64,000 nt of DNA, from contig CAUJLY010000003.1 in NCBI GenBank assembly GCA_963281155.1, positions 62,001 to 126,000 of the forward strand, written 5' to 3'. The notes under the pieces are model-generated. The model was given only the letters and a program-made list of their open reading frames with translations, was not told where the DNA came from and did no database searches. Position numbers and translations under genes: made by a program. This stretch comes from Rhabditophanes sp. KR3021 (lineage: Eukaryota; Nematoda; Chromadorea; Rhabditida; Alloionematidae). Below are positions 23,353-36,300 of the stretch, piece by piece (the stretch's first letter is position 1; every line of letters begins with the position of its first letter).

Positions 23353-25765
23353 TTAAAGGCCATCTAATAGTGAGGATGTTAAGATTTCCATTGTGGCAAC
23401 GAAATAATTGCTCGAGTTCGTATTTCTGAACAAGACCTTCTTTTTGTGGAGGTGACATGAAGATAGTGAGGCAACTGAAACATATCCATAGGCGTGTCCA
23501 ATCCCTTGGCTGAAAGAATAGTCTCCTCTCACGATTCTGCCGATGATTGACCTAAAAAAGGGTGAATGAAGTTTTTGATGGCATTCTTAATTATTTAAAA
23601 GCTACCTGTCACAAGAACTTTTCGCATACATTACATTATCTTTTTGTTGTCTCTCAATTCTTTCAGTACTACGTCTTTTGTCTTGTCTTGCTGCATGTCT
23701 TGTCCTTTTTTCCTTTTTCCCTTTCCTCAATGCCACAGCTTTGCTTAATTTGAAGGCGCTTTCAGATGGAAACATTTCACTTAAGGAAACTGGGAACCAG
23801 TCATAATTTCCTTCACTAATCTCATTATCAATTCCAGACCTTACGCTGCTAATGGACTCTTTTGTGTCAAGTGGTTGTAATTGATGAGATTTAAAAGAAA
23901 ACATTCCCTTTTTAACATCTTCCTCACTCTCGATACTGCAAATTAAGGCGAATCTTTTTGGTAGTCCACGGCACTGAGAGGTAATCGCGATGGGAATTAG
24001 AGCGGATGAATAAGTTGACAGGAAGTCATCTGAAAGGAAGTTGAATGTGGTGTGTATCGTTCAAACTTTACCTGCAAGGGTGCCTTTTCCTTTCCACCAG
24101 TTACTTAACATGCTAAGAATGGCCCTTTCACGGACAACAAATATTTGGTTAGTTAGTGGGTGTTTGTTTAGATGTTGCCACTCTCCAACCAACCTCTCCC
24201 ATTCAAAAGTAAAAGGGTATTTGATTGAAAACTTGGACCAAAATTGTTTTCTCCTATTCCAAGGTCTTTTTTCATACTGAGCCGTCAATTCAATCAACTC
24301 TTTCTTTGACTCAACCCCACTAATCAATGAATCCGGAACATCATCTGGAAAAACAAATTGCCTTCCCTCGAAGGTCAAATGGTTCAGACTATGCAAGCCA
24401 CTAACATGCCCAGAAGCCATTTGAATATTCCTCCACAAAAGACGACTGCCTTGTCTAGGCACGACCACATCCACACCATCGAATGCACTCCTCTGCCCAT
24501 CACACTTCGTCTTTCTGGAAACCAAATAAACTGAAACTACTTCCTTGTCATCCGAGGCAACTTTCATGCAAACCATCCCTTGACTATCCTTCAAACCACC
24601 TAATAATGGGTTTAGGGGAATTTTAATGGAGTTAAGGGCAACCTTAACATCACTGCAATACACTTTATTTTTAGGCAAATTCCCCGGAGTAAGGTTGGCA
24701 ATGGTTTGGAAAGTAGAATGACTGGATCTTTCCACAACTGATCGACTTAACACATTTAAAGCTCGTGGCCCACAAAGACGAAACCGGTCCAAGACGTCAC
24801 TCATATCAGTGACATTAATATTTTGTGTTCCTTTAAATTGGTTTGGTTGTGGTGAATTGGATAAACGATCGAAATCCTCAAAACTTAATGGTTTGGTCTC
24901 TTTGGTCTCACTTTCAACATAAATCAAATCGAATAGACTGGTCAGACTCTCAAATAGCTTCCCGAAAATGGAGGGATGTACCCAAAGGTATAAACATATT
25001 TTGTTGGTTCTAAAAATAAATACAACAACATATGGTTATTGGATTGACAAACAAAACCTACTTTTCCTCCAAAGCCCACAAATAACGAGCTGGTCCAATG
25101 AAGTTTAAGGGATAAGATTCAGGTTTGTACAACAAAATGGTCTCTTCCTGACCACCATCAAGAGCAGGCTTGTAACCAAATGAAGTCAATTTTCCCTTGG
25201 CTGTCAGGGGAGCCAAATGTTGGATTAGATGTTGTTGAGAAGGACCGGTAATCTGGAGGCATCTCATGTAACTTATGTCACAGACAGTTGAATGAGTGGT
25301 AGCTGAACGGTAAATAGCACGGTAGGACTTTTGAAATGACTTAAAAGCTATTTTGTACCCCCAAACTGCTTTCATAGCAAATCTCTTAGCATGCCAAACG
25401 TGACTCTCCAACCACCTAAAAAGTCTCTGCCTTTGAATGTAGTTCTTCAACAAATTTCTAGGTCTTCTCCTCCAAAATCTACTGGGAGCTTTCTTTCGAT
25501 GCTTGGTTTTAGCTAAACTCATCATGCCAAAACCTCTCATGTTTCGAGGTAGTCTTTTGACGTTGTGACTCATGGCTCTTCTTCGCATATGTCTAGGTAG
25601 CCGTTGCATGATGGTCCGAGGCATATTAGGCTTGACATCTCCTGCCACTTTGCTTCCAATAGCATCGTAGATGTCCTTGAGAAGATCCACGCGTTCCTTT
25701 AAAAAGGCAGTAGTCTCAATTACCCTCGGAACTACAAAATCTTCGTTATACTTTTTGATTTCCAT
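23353..25765 (-). CDS. popl-1: POP1, RNase P/MRP protein subunit
   Basis: Exons 25062-25765, 24072-25009, 23606-24029 and 23353-23551 join in frame to 754 residues. POP1 is the largest protein of RNase P and RNase MRP, which process tRNA and rRNA precursors. The N-terminal POP1 signature is clear: LPRHMRRRAMSHNVKRLPR (residues ~56-74), RFWRRRPRNLL and WLESHVWHAKRFAM. The middle has WVHPSIFGKLFESL, a POPLD-type segment CRGLPKRFALIC is near 535, and the C terminus carries IIGRIVRGDYSFSQGIGHA plus a final VLFRNTNS strand typical of the family. A basic insert (KGKKEKRTRHAARQDKRR) precedes the last intron. An acceptor-like TATATAG ends two bases before the ATG. It follows mrps-17 by 382 nt. Confidence 0.93.
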
Positions 25766-26147
25766 TCCTATATAAAAAGATCCAATTTCAAATTAATCAA
25801 CTCAAAAGGATATAAACAAATGGAGTCCTTATATTTCCAAACAAAATAACTATCGGCACATGACCGGACTTCAAAATGATTCAAACAATCCAAATAACAC
25901 ACAATAATGTATCTTTTTAAATAAAATAAATCTATCATAGGTTTAACATTTTGTATAAACAATAAACAAAAATTGAATTTGATTGACACAATACACTGCA
26001 AACTTCATTAGACAGAGCTCTTTTCTGTTAAATGTATTTAGATTGATAAAAGACAATTGACGTAGAACTTAACAATACCCTTAAAAGGTTTCGGAGAGGA
26101 TAAATTTAACTAAATTGTATTGACTAGATGTTTAAAGAGACCTCAAA
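25766..26147 (-). promoter_or_regulatory. 382-nt spacer between mrps-17 and POP1
   Basis: AT-rich with no supportable exon. It ends in TTTTTATATAG (minus strand, about 25,768-25,778) two bases upstream of the POP1 ATG, a possible spliced-leader acceptor. Could be an intercistronic region or an ordinary promoter. Confidence 0.35.
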
Positions 26148-26675
26148 TTAGGTTGATTGAGTTGCATGCGAGGCTGCAAGCTTTTGACGTTGTAAGTCTC
26201 GCACATCTTCGAATAATAAGGAAGTCTGAAAGGGGGGGAATAAGTACTTTCACACACCCACCAAACTTACCTCTTCCTGAGGTTCCTCCACAACTTCCTT
26301 AACAATCTTTTTTTCCAAAGCAATTTCGTCAACAAATCTATTTTCGATGACTCTTTTTCCTGTCACAGGATCAATGATTGAACCGAACTTAAAGACCACT
26401 TCCGTTACTTGATGGCCCACATTAGTTGATGGTTTTTCACTATCTTTCCCTAACTCTTTAATCAAAACCATATCACCAACTTTTAAGTTATTCAATTTAT
26501 CTAAAGCCCAATAGTCATAAGACTTGGCGTGGTACTTTTTAATGAAGTCATTGAACTCGTTCTGTTGACATCTAACCTGGACGCAGGCCGTTTGCTTTAA
26601 TCCGATCTTTGATAAATTAACAATCTTTCCGAGTAAGATGGAAGTATTGACAAGTGTTTTGTTAATTGATGGCAT
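26148..26675 (-). CDS. mrps-17: mitochondrial ribosomal protein uS17m
   Basis: Exons 26271-26675 and 26148-26225 join in phase 0 to 160 residues. The product fits mitochondrial small-subunit protein S17, an OB-fold rRNA-binding protein: an N-terminal strand LLGKIVNLSKIGLKQTACVQ (the family's G.V......KT..V motif), YDYWALDKLNNLKVGDMVLI (the KxGD.V.I signature), then VTEVVFKFG. A basic/acidic extension follows, as in animal mitochondrial forms. The intron acceptor has an unusual C7 tract (CCCCCCCTTTCAG). Lies 383 nt downstream of lis-1 and 382 nt upstream of POP1 on the same strand. Confidence 0.85.
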
Positions 26676-27058
26676 TCTTAATGAAAAGGATTATTTAAAC
26701 ACACAAAAAGGTAATAAAGATATCAATTGGCCACCTAACCCATACGCCAAACCAAATTTAATTAAAAGACTTTAATAATATAGACACATTACAATTTATG
26801 CTTGAATCATATTTGAAAAATAATTATTTATGAACCACACCAGGTCCATGCCAAATCGTTCATTTATTCACCACATCCATCCAGTAAACTGATCATATTT
26901 GGTGTGTGTGTTTTTTTGTTATCTTATGAGTAATTATAATAAATTATACCTCTCTTAGAACATGTCGTTTGAAATTCTTAGCTGAAGCAAGCCAATTAAA
27001 AATATGTAGAAGAAAGATGAAGAGGGTCTGAGAAAAGCGTAACATCCTTTCCACTCAT
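26676..27058 (-). promoter_or_regulatory. 383-nt spacer between lis-1 and mrps-17
   Basis: No coding signal. The minus strand reads TTTTCATTAAG one base before the mrps-17 ATG, a weak acceptor-like site. Length almost equals the next spacer downstream. Confidence 0.3.
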
Positions 27059-28399
27059 TTATCTGCATTCCCAAATTTTGATGTTGCTGTCGTTGCTGGC
27101 TGTTGTGATGTATGGTTGGGAGGGGTGGAAAGCTAATCAAGTAAACATATTAACAAACAAAAACCAAACCACTTACCTATCGAAGAAACAAACCCACTAT
27201 GGGCATTGATGGTTTTGGTGAGCCTTTTGGTGTCTAAGCACCAAATGCGCATCGTCCTGTCATCTCCAACACTAAGGAGGTACTTGCCACCCGGATGCAC
27301 CACAATGTCCCGAATCCAGTTGTCGTGTCCAGTCAATGTGTACATGCAGAAGCCTTGGATTGTGTTGAATATTCTGATTGTCTTGTCTCTTGATCCTGTG
27401 ATCAAGATATTGCTGACACCCTCTGCATTTTCTTTATTTTCCCCCGGAACAATGTATTGCATTGAGTTTGGAGGAGCCCAAGCCACCGTCTCCACGATAT
27501 GTTCATGCTCAGTCAGGACAGAACGGACTTGGCGTGTTTGGATGTTCCACACTCGTACCGTCTTGTCATTCGAGGCAGAGGCAAAGCTCAAACCATCGGG
27601 ACTCACTTTGATCATTCGCACCCAGTCTTCATGTCCGCAGAAGTTAAACACACAATACCCTGAGGCCACTTCCCACATCTTGATGGTTCGATCTCTTGAA
27701 CCGGACAAGATATGGTCTCCAGTAGGCAAGAAAGCAACGGTGAGGATGTCGGAGTCGTGGCCTTTGAGAGTACGAAGGCACTCAAACGTCGTAGTGAATT
27801 CCCAAATTTTGATAGACACGTCTGAAGAACAAGACACCAGTGTCTTTCCCTTTGGATCGAAGCAGATGTCGTTGATTGAGTTGGTGTGGCCTTTGAGGGA
27901 CCGTTCGTAATCACCTGTCTCGAAATCCCAGATCCTAATGGTGGCGTCTTCTGAACAAGAAGCAAGTACACTGTACACTGGGTGGAAGATGACTCTGGTG
28001 ACGGCACCTCGATGCCCGTTTAGTTCTAAGCGCTCCGGAGGCCTGGGCAGCCATTCTTCTGCTTTCTTGGACCCTTTGGCGTTGGGCCGAGGCAGGCCAG
28101 TTCCGGCTAAAGATCCGCTCTCGTAGTCTTTCAATTTATTCTCTAATTCCGTCAGCTTCCTCTGTAGTCTGGCAACGGCTCGCCATCTCTTCTCAAGGGC
28201 GTCTGTTTCTCCTTTTGGATGTAGTGTTTGAGAGTCCTGCAAATGTCTGAATAAAAGGTAAGCTCTTCAGATGGCAACTTACAACTTCCGCTTCCTTCTC
28301 AAATATGAGCAAAGTATCAGTATAATTCTTTTGCCTCAAATAATCAGCTATAGCAATGTTAAGATCAGCCTGTTGTTTGTCAGACAAATGCATAACCAT
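27059..28399 (-). CDS. lis-1: LIS1 dynein regulator (PAFAH1B1)
   Basis: Exons 28283-28399, 27177-28236 and 27059-27132 join to 416 residues, matching the ~410 of animal LIS1. LIS1 binds dynein's motor domain and is needed for nuclear migration, spindle positioning and axon growth. The N-terminal LisH motif is at ~8-35 ([20 protein letters not shown]), then a coiled coil ([20 protein letters not shown]), then seven WD40 blades from ~100, each with GH...WD-type ends ([13 protein letters not shown]...[61 protein letters not shown]). The last exon supplies the final strand [11 protein letters not shown], ending as in vertebrate LIS1. The second-exon acceptor TTTGCAG at 28,237 was chosen because an earlier TTCAG gives the wrong frame. 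Confidence 0.97.
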
Positions 28400-30281
28400 C
28401 GTACCAAATATGTGTGGAGAGACCTTCCTTTTTAATGAATTAAAAATACAACAACAGGCTAGAATCCAAAATATGTGTTGAAAGGTTTCGCCAGGCTAAA
28501 CGTCAATTGGTAAGGACAGTTTGAAAGTGTCTTTGTTAAATCTGTAATAGACAAAGTGATTAATATATATTGATTAAATAATGTTTTAAAAAGAAATTGG
28601 GGGAGATGGAATGTGTAGAGTGTAGAGGGGTTGAGAGATGGTGGCGGCGCACTCTGTACTGTGTAACGCGATGCTTGCTAAAACGCGTCGATACTTTCAA
28701 ATGAAACCAGTTACGTAACAATTTGAAGAGATCCAACAACCACACACACACAAATTGGTGCCTTTGATTTAGTCGTCAATTACCTACTATCATTACCACG
28801 GACTGTTGATGTGGTGTCAATTAAAATAAGATATGTTTTTGTAATGACAAACTTTATTTTACAATTATTCAAATAATATATGCGGAATTAGTACTAATCA
28901 AATATTAAACACCTAATCATGGTTTCAAAACAAAAAACACTAAAGATGATTAACTTTGATGGTTTTATTTATGTACTACTGTAGAATTTGAATTAACAAA
29001 AAAGATATGATGCAATTTAATAAACACACCATTGCTCATATATTTAACAAAGTTCATTATTAATATTCTTTTTTTGTAAGGACAATTGCTCAATCGAATT
29101 AGTGCTTTTTATGGTTGTTACTATTTAATTATATGGTTGTGAGTAGTGAGGAGAGAAAAGAATGCTACCAATTTATTGTATCTGCCAACTCATCCTGACA
29201 AAAATGCAAACACAATACATATGACGCGATCCTTTTTATATTAGATTTAAAAAAGGATTGGTGCAATTTTACATAAACCTTTCCACATTAACCACCAAAT
29301 GTTTACTTAAATTGTGTTCGATACATATGTAAGACTATTGTATGGAGGATGTTTTGAAAAGGTTCTTGTCAAAATGTACACAACATTGGTTCAAAGGGAA
29401 GGCATTTTTGTTTTACAATTCAACTCAAAATTACGTATCATTAATGGGTGAAGTTAGGAATAAAGTTTATTTGGAAGTATAAAAAACACCCAACAAACTA
29501 AATATATTCTGAAATGAAATAGCTAAAACTTAGTCTGATAAAGGAATGAAGATTAAGGAGATGTGAAGGAAAGTTTGTGAGCAAATAAAATTTCTGCCAC
29601 ATGGTCAGTATCGTTAAACTAAAATTCAATATCGTTTTATTTGTCCCACAATACTACACCATATCTAGAGACAAAAGTCTGAAATTATATAAAGATAGAA
29701 TAATTGGGACCAGATGATGGAAGATACAATAATGACATTTAATGATGAAAGAAAGCAAGAAACAGTCCAGTTGATGGTAACAACATTGAAATAAATTGGT
29801 TGTTGTTGTGTTACATTTTGCCATCTTTGCCAGTTGCCCTTTTAAGAGTATTCAAGATTGTGGTGATAAGTGTGTGTGTGTCACTTAAGTAAAACATCAA
29901 CTTATTTTGTAAATTAAGATAGTCCTGACCAAGTTTGTTTATAAAGTTACTCGGATTCAAATTGGAGATCCCTTTAAAATAGCAATATCAATACATCGTG
30001 AAACCTAATACATCCCAGTCATTATTTACTCATCTTTCCTTAAATAAATGGACAGCCAAACATAAACAATTTATCTCTCTTTACCAATTTACAACCACAC
30101 TCATGTAACTTCTGTCATTTTTAAGACAGATGCTCAAATAATATCTTAATAACATTAATATGATGGAAGACTTTAATTTTGGATATTCTCTTTAATTATT
30201 TATAAGATATACCAACCACACTTAATTAAATGTGAATTCATTAAAATAATATGAAGATAACAAAAAAAAGAAAAATATAAG

Positions 30282-30395
30282 TTAAAAGTATATCATTTAA
30301 TTAAATACTTATCCATATTTAATGTCTGATCTATTTGATGTCAGCATATTATATCAATTCAAAGTGCAACAGTTCTTTGTAAATAAGGTGTGGTT
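30282..30395 (+). repeat. dispersed repeat, copy A
   Basis: Shares ordered blocks with copy B: AAAAGTATAT.ATTTAAT, CAGCATATTATA.CAATT.AAAG and ATAAGGT.TG, spaced alike over ~110 bases. Same orientation. Confidence 0.4.
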
Positions 30396-31164
30396 GTATA
30401 ATAGTTGGGACTCTTTCTAACTAATGAGATCCTTCGGATATGCAGCATTCATTTCATTTAACTTATTTATAGTGTTGTAGTTTATTGCCGAATTTGTAGT
30501 TGTTTTGCCTGCAACGGCCCTCACCATCTTTGGAATCTTGAATAACACACACTAATTGATTGCAAACTTGTCGATTGACAGTAGAAGAAGTGTCTCTGGA
30601 ATGCAAAGATATCACCCACTTGTGATACCATATTCTTTTCCATCACTTTTAATCCATCTTTGCCTCATTAAGCGTGTCAACTACTGAAGACCATTTCCGC
30701 TTTGGTGATCTGTTTAATTTAGATATTTACGATCATCACCATCCTAATCTACACACACACAATACATTTCTATTTAAAAAAGAAAAAGTTCCTCCCGTTA
30801 CTTTACTACTGTTGTATCTATTATTATTATTACCCCAATTGTTGATAATCACCACTCAATTTGCAACTTAAATCAAAAGAGGATTTGTAATGAAGGGAGG
30901 GAAGGGTATGGGTAGAAAAAGAACTTTTAAAACTCCTCTAATTATACAGATCATGGAAACTTCACCGGACTAGATTTCCATACACAACCAAACAAGATCC
31001 TACTTCAAAAGCTTATTGTCTATTAAAACTACTGAAGCATGGTTGTGTCGCTTCTTTAGACACTCCATATCATGTACCACAATTAAAAGGCAAAAAAAGA
31101 ACACACACATCAAAACAGACATCTTTTATTCCAAAAGAAACCAAAATGAGAAAGATGGTGTGAT

Positions 31165-31278
31165 GTATCATTTAAAAGTATATTATTTAATGTTTTGATT
31201 ATTTAATGGGTACAGCATATTATAGCAATTTAAAGAGGGTAACCATTGTTTGAAAGGGCACATCATAAATAAGGTTTG
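31165..31278 (+). repeat. dispersed repeat, copy B
   Basis: Second copy, ~880 bases from copy A, ending 17 bases from the prospero stop codon, within its probable 3' UTR. A shorter match (TTAGCATATTATAA) recurs at about 33,520. Confidence 0.4.
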
Positions 31279-31295
31279 TATGTTATTTTTGTTGG

Positions 31296-33391
31296 TTATT
31301 CTAATCTTTCGAGGAAGTCTGGTTCTTTGAAGTATTCGGGGACTGTCTCGTCTAGTCGATTGATGATTTTGTAGATACTTTTTTTCCAGCTGGGGTCGGC
31401 GTCTTTGCCGTGTTGGATGGAGCAGAAGAATTCTCGTAACGTTTCCTGAATGACTAGGTGGAAGCGCTCAGGAGGCTGGACGTGGTTGTTTCTGTTGTAG
31501 TGTTGGTTTAAGTTTTTGAAGATCTCAGATTCTCGCGTCACTACGATATCCTCTCTCGATTGGATTCCTTCAGCCAGTGCTTGTCTAGCGAATTTCTCTA
31601 TCTGAGCGTAGAAGAATTCTCCTGAAATATCATGAAAAAGAGTTTTAAGAGGGCTTTACTTACTAAAGTTGGATAGCCATTTCACGGCTTGACTTATGGA
31701 TCCCTTGTTGAAGCGTACGTCAGGAAAGTAAGATTTGATGACAGCTGAGGAGGGGTACCGAGTCCAGAAGAACATTAATTTAGCTTTTCGCAAATGCATC
31801 GGAGTAAGTTGTGTGTTTTGAGGGCCGTCGTAGGATGTCCCAGTGTCGGAAAAATCGCCCGTTCCTGTGGGGGAAGGTTCTCTGTCTTCTTGGTAGTTCG
31901 AGGAACTGTACATGGAGGGGTTGATGAGAGAAGGTGGAAGGTAAGATGCCAGTTGAGGGGAACTTCTTGCGGAATTGGGTTGAGAACCTGAATTTTGACT
32001 GCCACTGGTGAATCTAGAAACTCGGATGGTATCTGTGACCTTGGATCTCTTTTTCCTTGGAGGTCCTCCATTTTCATCCCCCCGCATGCCCATCAAACTC
32101 GACATATTGCCCAAGATAGCTGACGTAGCAAAAGGGTTGAAATTATTGGCCCAAGGGTTGGTAGGAAAAATACCTCCTCCGTTTGGAAGTGAATGACCAT
32201 TGGTAGGTCCTGCTCCGTTGAGGTAAGGATTGTTGTGGAGAGATTGCATGAGCAAGGGTGACCGTCCAAGATCTGTATTATTTTGTTGGTGATTCAAAGC
32301 CATCCCTAATGCCATGAATTTCTGATTTTCATTCTGAATAAACTCACCCAACACCTTCTCAATACTTCCATTGACTGAGGTGACAATTTCTTGCTTCAAA
32401 GTAGCTGCAAATTTGGCATAGTCACGGTTGTTACTACTCGGAGTCATACCGTTTTGTTGCTGACCCAACTGTCTCTTGCTATCCTCGAAAAGGGCATTTT
32501 TCTTGTTTTGCTCAATAAAAGTGGACACAAAACGACGCTGAGCATCAAAAGCATGCATAGCTTCATTAAACTTATGCAAAGCTTCCGAATCAGGCCCTTT
32601 TTCCTCCTCTCTGGGGCCCATCAAAAGGGAGTTGATTGAAAGATTATTATTTAGGCTATTAGAATTGTTATTAATAAGTGGTCTGGAGTTTTCATTCAAG
32701 ATGTCTAGGTTTCCGGATTCACTGAGTGTTTCGTCACCGCCTGAGTTGTCTAAAGTTGGGGCTGAATTAAGATAAGATAATATTGTGTATGTTTACTTAC
32801 AGTTAGTTCCTTCGTGTGAGTCATTATTATTAGAAACAATCTGATCCTCAAGCAGTTGCTTAGGTAAAAAGCTCTTTCTTTTGGAGGCAGAGGAGGTGAT
32901 GGAGTTGTTGGGGCTAGATTCCTTGCTTTCATCCTCGAATTCCTCCTTCAGCATATCAAAGTTGTCCTCGTCCATGATAGTATTGTTTAAACTTTTGATT
33001 GTATAATCAAATAAGTCAACTGATGGTGAGGAGGTGTCGTTGTTTGTTAAATTGTTGTTCAACATAGATGGAATAATTGGTGAGGCTTTTGTGTATTTGG
33101 TTTGAAGTAGAGATGTTCTGTTTGTGTTCTGAAGAAATGTTGCTTATATATGGTAACTTTTTGTTAACTTACTTGGTAGGAGTTTCTGGGTTCTCCAGCA
33201 TCGACTCTTTGCCTAACTCGTTTGGTTTTGATTCTTTGAGGCGAAGTACCTGACCCAACCAGTGAGTGAGTGTTGCTCAGACTACTTAATCCCGGAATCT
33301 TGAAAGGCCCAGTTTGGGGAAAGAGGGAAGGTAAGGTGAAGTTGGTGGAATGTAGCAGAGAAGAGGGAATTGTATTACCACCGGAAGACAT
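31296..33391 (-). CDS. pros-1: Prospero-type homeodomain transcription factor
   Basis: Exons 33173-33391, 32801-33128, 31664-32761 and 31296-31621 join in frame to 656 residues. The last ~160 residues are the fused homeo-Prospero domain: [74 protein letters not shown] and a terminal [15 protein letters not shown], nearly matching PROX1/Prospero. The intron between WLSNF and EFFY interrupts the homeodomain. The N-terminal three quarters are low complexity (Asn, Ser, Gln) with a basic patch KTKRVRQRV near 58-66 and PPRKKRSK, likely nuclear localisation signals. Known roles are glial and excretory-canal fate in worms and neural fate in flies. The gene is bounded by unusually long noncoding flanks. 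Confidence 0.96.
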
Positions 33392-36300
33392 TGGTACTGA
33401 TTTGTTAGTCTTGATTAAAGTGGAAAAGGTATGTTATTGGTAGTAGTATCGTTAATAGTTAATATAGTGTGGAGCAATAGACTTCTAAAACATTCGAACA
33501 AAACAGATTAAGGCAAGGTATTAGCATATTATAACGGGAGTTGTATTACATATTAATATTAAACTTTAATATAAAGAAGAAGTACCACCAAAATGGGGGA
33601 AGAGAATGATTAATATGTGTGTGTGGACATGTTTTCACCATCTCTGAGGTAAATGTCTTGCCTACGAAAAAGATAAAGTAGTTGAGGGAAAAGTTTTGGA
33701 TTGATAATAATAATGTCTCCGCCTTATAGATACCCTAAAATGAGAATAGATACATCTTTGTGTCACTTTATAAAACATTTATACCAAAAGGACGCTGTAG
33801 AGGAGTAGTCAATAATAACAATCAGTTTATAGGCAGAAGACAGCGACTTATTCTTCAAAATATATACAAATAAACTACCACTTTAGATCCGCCTTCTTGC
33901 TAATGTGGTGAAGCTTGGAGGAGTGAATTGTGATGATGAGGAGTAGATGTTTAAATCAAGGTGAGGAAATGATATAGTGCGAAGAAGAGTATATTACATA
34001 TATTATGTATATTATATAGGAATGTTTATGTTGTAGGAACATGATCATCAACCCATCATTAAAATGTCCTTGTGACAGTTGGTAACTCAATAAAAAAGAA
34101 TTTAATCTAAACAACCCCAAAACCTAAAAAGAAGATAGATGTGCCTACGGTATCTTAGATAGACGACAAGACTGGACCAAAAAGAATTTGATATCAAACA
34201 CTAAACAATTTATCCTAAACAATCTACACCCATCATTAAATTTAAAAGAAATTTATATTAAACAATTGGTGATAGCTAGAATTACGAATAAATAATAAAT
34301 ATATTTTTATGTTAAAGACTGAATCATCCTACAAAATATAAGATTATCTTATTGTCATTACCTTTTGAGGGATGTAAATAAAAGGTTACAACTTATTTTT
34401 TGTTTTCAATAAAAAGGAAAACACAATTCCCAAAGGGTAAAAATAACCTTTAAAAATTACAACATAAGATAATAACCTTAGGAAATGTTGCTTATTTTTT
34501 GGATGCACTTATAGCAACTCAATATCTAAGTACTTTCCTTTTTGTTTAAACAAAACCGTTTTGCCTTTCAATTAATTGACAGATTAAAGGTAATTAAATG
34601 TCGGCAGGTTTGGTTGTACTTATACAGAAACAGGTGTCAGAGGGGGCTTTTCTTATTGTAGTGGTGATAGAGTTGTCTTAATTGAGGTGGTACGGTAAAT
34701 TTGAACTTAACCACACCTAAGACACACACACTAATTAAACGCTATTTGCCTTAGACACATTAATTAACAGTATTTACCTTAATTACGTATTTCCTCAAGC
34801 CATAACATATTATATACGCATTTAGAATTAACGGCATTAAAAGATATATTTGTGATATAATATTCTCTTATATCCTCTTATATTCATTTATGTCTATCTA
34901 TCACTTATATAAAAATAAATTTTTTTATCCTGCTCCTTCAAAGCTTCCTTTTCTTTTTATTATATATAATTGGCCTACAATATATCTATATCTATATAAA
35001 TGGTTAAATTAAAGTCTTGCCACACAACTACTGAAGGGAATTCTTGGGGCTGTGCCTTAGAAAACTTTACGATCTCTCCAGATGGGCCTTAAGTAGTTAT
35101 GGAAGATATATAAAAACTTTTAAACTCCCAAATAATGATAAGACTTTAATTTGGACCAAATTAAATTGAGAAAAGATGATTGATAGTATAAAATTGGTTG
35201 CAATTAAACAGATAATGTTTTTGTACAAATTCTTATAAATAATCCTTCAAATTGATATAAAGAATCCTTTCAATTGATGTAAAGAATACTTGTACAGGAT
35301 ATAACTCAAGGTTGTTGTAACAGTTTTCTAACATTTTAAACTATTTATCCTTTAAACACAAGTTAACCTAGGTAATTATATACCATAAACATCCCCGCTC
35401 CTCATCATACACACAACAACAACACTCTTACACACATTTATACGCCCTAATACGTGCCACTACAAAATAATCCACACTAATTAGAAGTGTCAAAGATTGT
35501 CCCTTTGTCCGGTCCAAACAATTTAAAATCAAATTAAATATAAAAGAAAAGTCCAGTTGCCTGATCTTTTTGGCAAAGAACGCTTGAGTAAGCCTTAATT
35601 TCGCTTGTTGCACCTCTGCTTTCTATTATCTTCCTACCATTATTTAGAAAGGCATCCCAATGTAGGTTCCTTTCAATAAGTCGGTCTCATCTTTGATTAG
35701 AGCGAGATAGAAGAGGAAATAGGTAATTTCAAATTAAAAAACAATCACGGCTATTAATAGAAACAAAGAGGTTCACTTGATAAAGGATATGCACCGCAAT
35801 AATAACTGTTTCCTCATCACAACTATTATCAAATAATACACCTCAAATAAAGGAAAACACACCAAAATAAGGTTGGATAGACTCAATGTACCCTAAATAT
35901 ATGTACACTTCATATTAACCTTTTAAAAGAAAGGCCGTAAGTGATAAGAAAAATGAAAAATAAGTAAATAAAGGATAGATAACTTTTGATTCTATCCATC
36001 TAAATACATAACAACCCCAATATTGAGAAAAAAATACGGTATTCTAAATGTTGTGCCTTAAATAGATGAGTCTCTTTAAATATAGAGACTAAGAATTCAT
36101 ATAAGCATAAGCTATACTCTACCCTTTGAATATCAAATGAAGCCATAAGGTACACCACCCCTTTACACAGAAGCTAATCAAACTAAAAGCTTATCTATCA
36201 TCAACTGATGTCTCCTCAACAAAGCTTACTTTGAATCGAAATTTATTTTGATGGAATATAACTTAGATTGTTGCTATTTAAATATAAAATAAATATTTAA

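Larger units (their letters stand above)
28400..31295. other. 2.9-kb gene-free stretch
   Basis: Between the lis-1 start and the prospero stop codon. No paired splice sites or convincing frames. The promoter-like GC-richer patch at about 28,590-28,700 belongs to lis-1. Two diverged copies of a ~110-base repeat lie at 30,282 and 31,165. Confidence 0.5.

Noticed and set aside
27206..27910. 234-codon plus-strand open frame
   Set aside because: Antisense shadow of lis-1, whose WD40 frame on the minus strand is unambiguous.
30674..30871. 65-codon plus-strand frame with His-rich and Leu-rich segments
   Set aside because: Starts at GTG with no ATG; low-complexity sequence.
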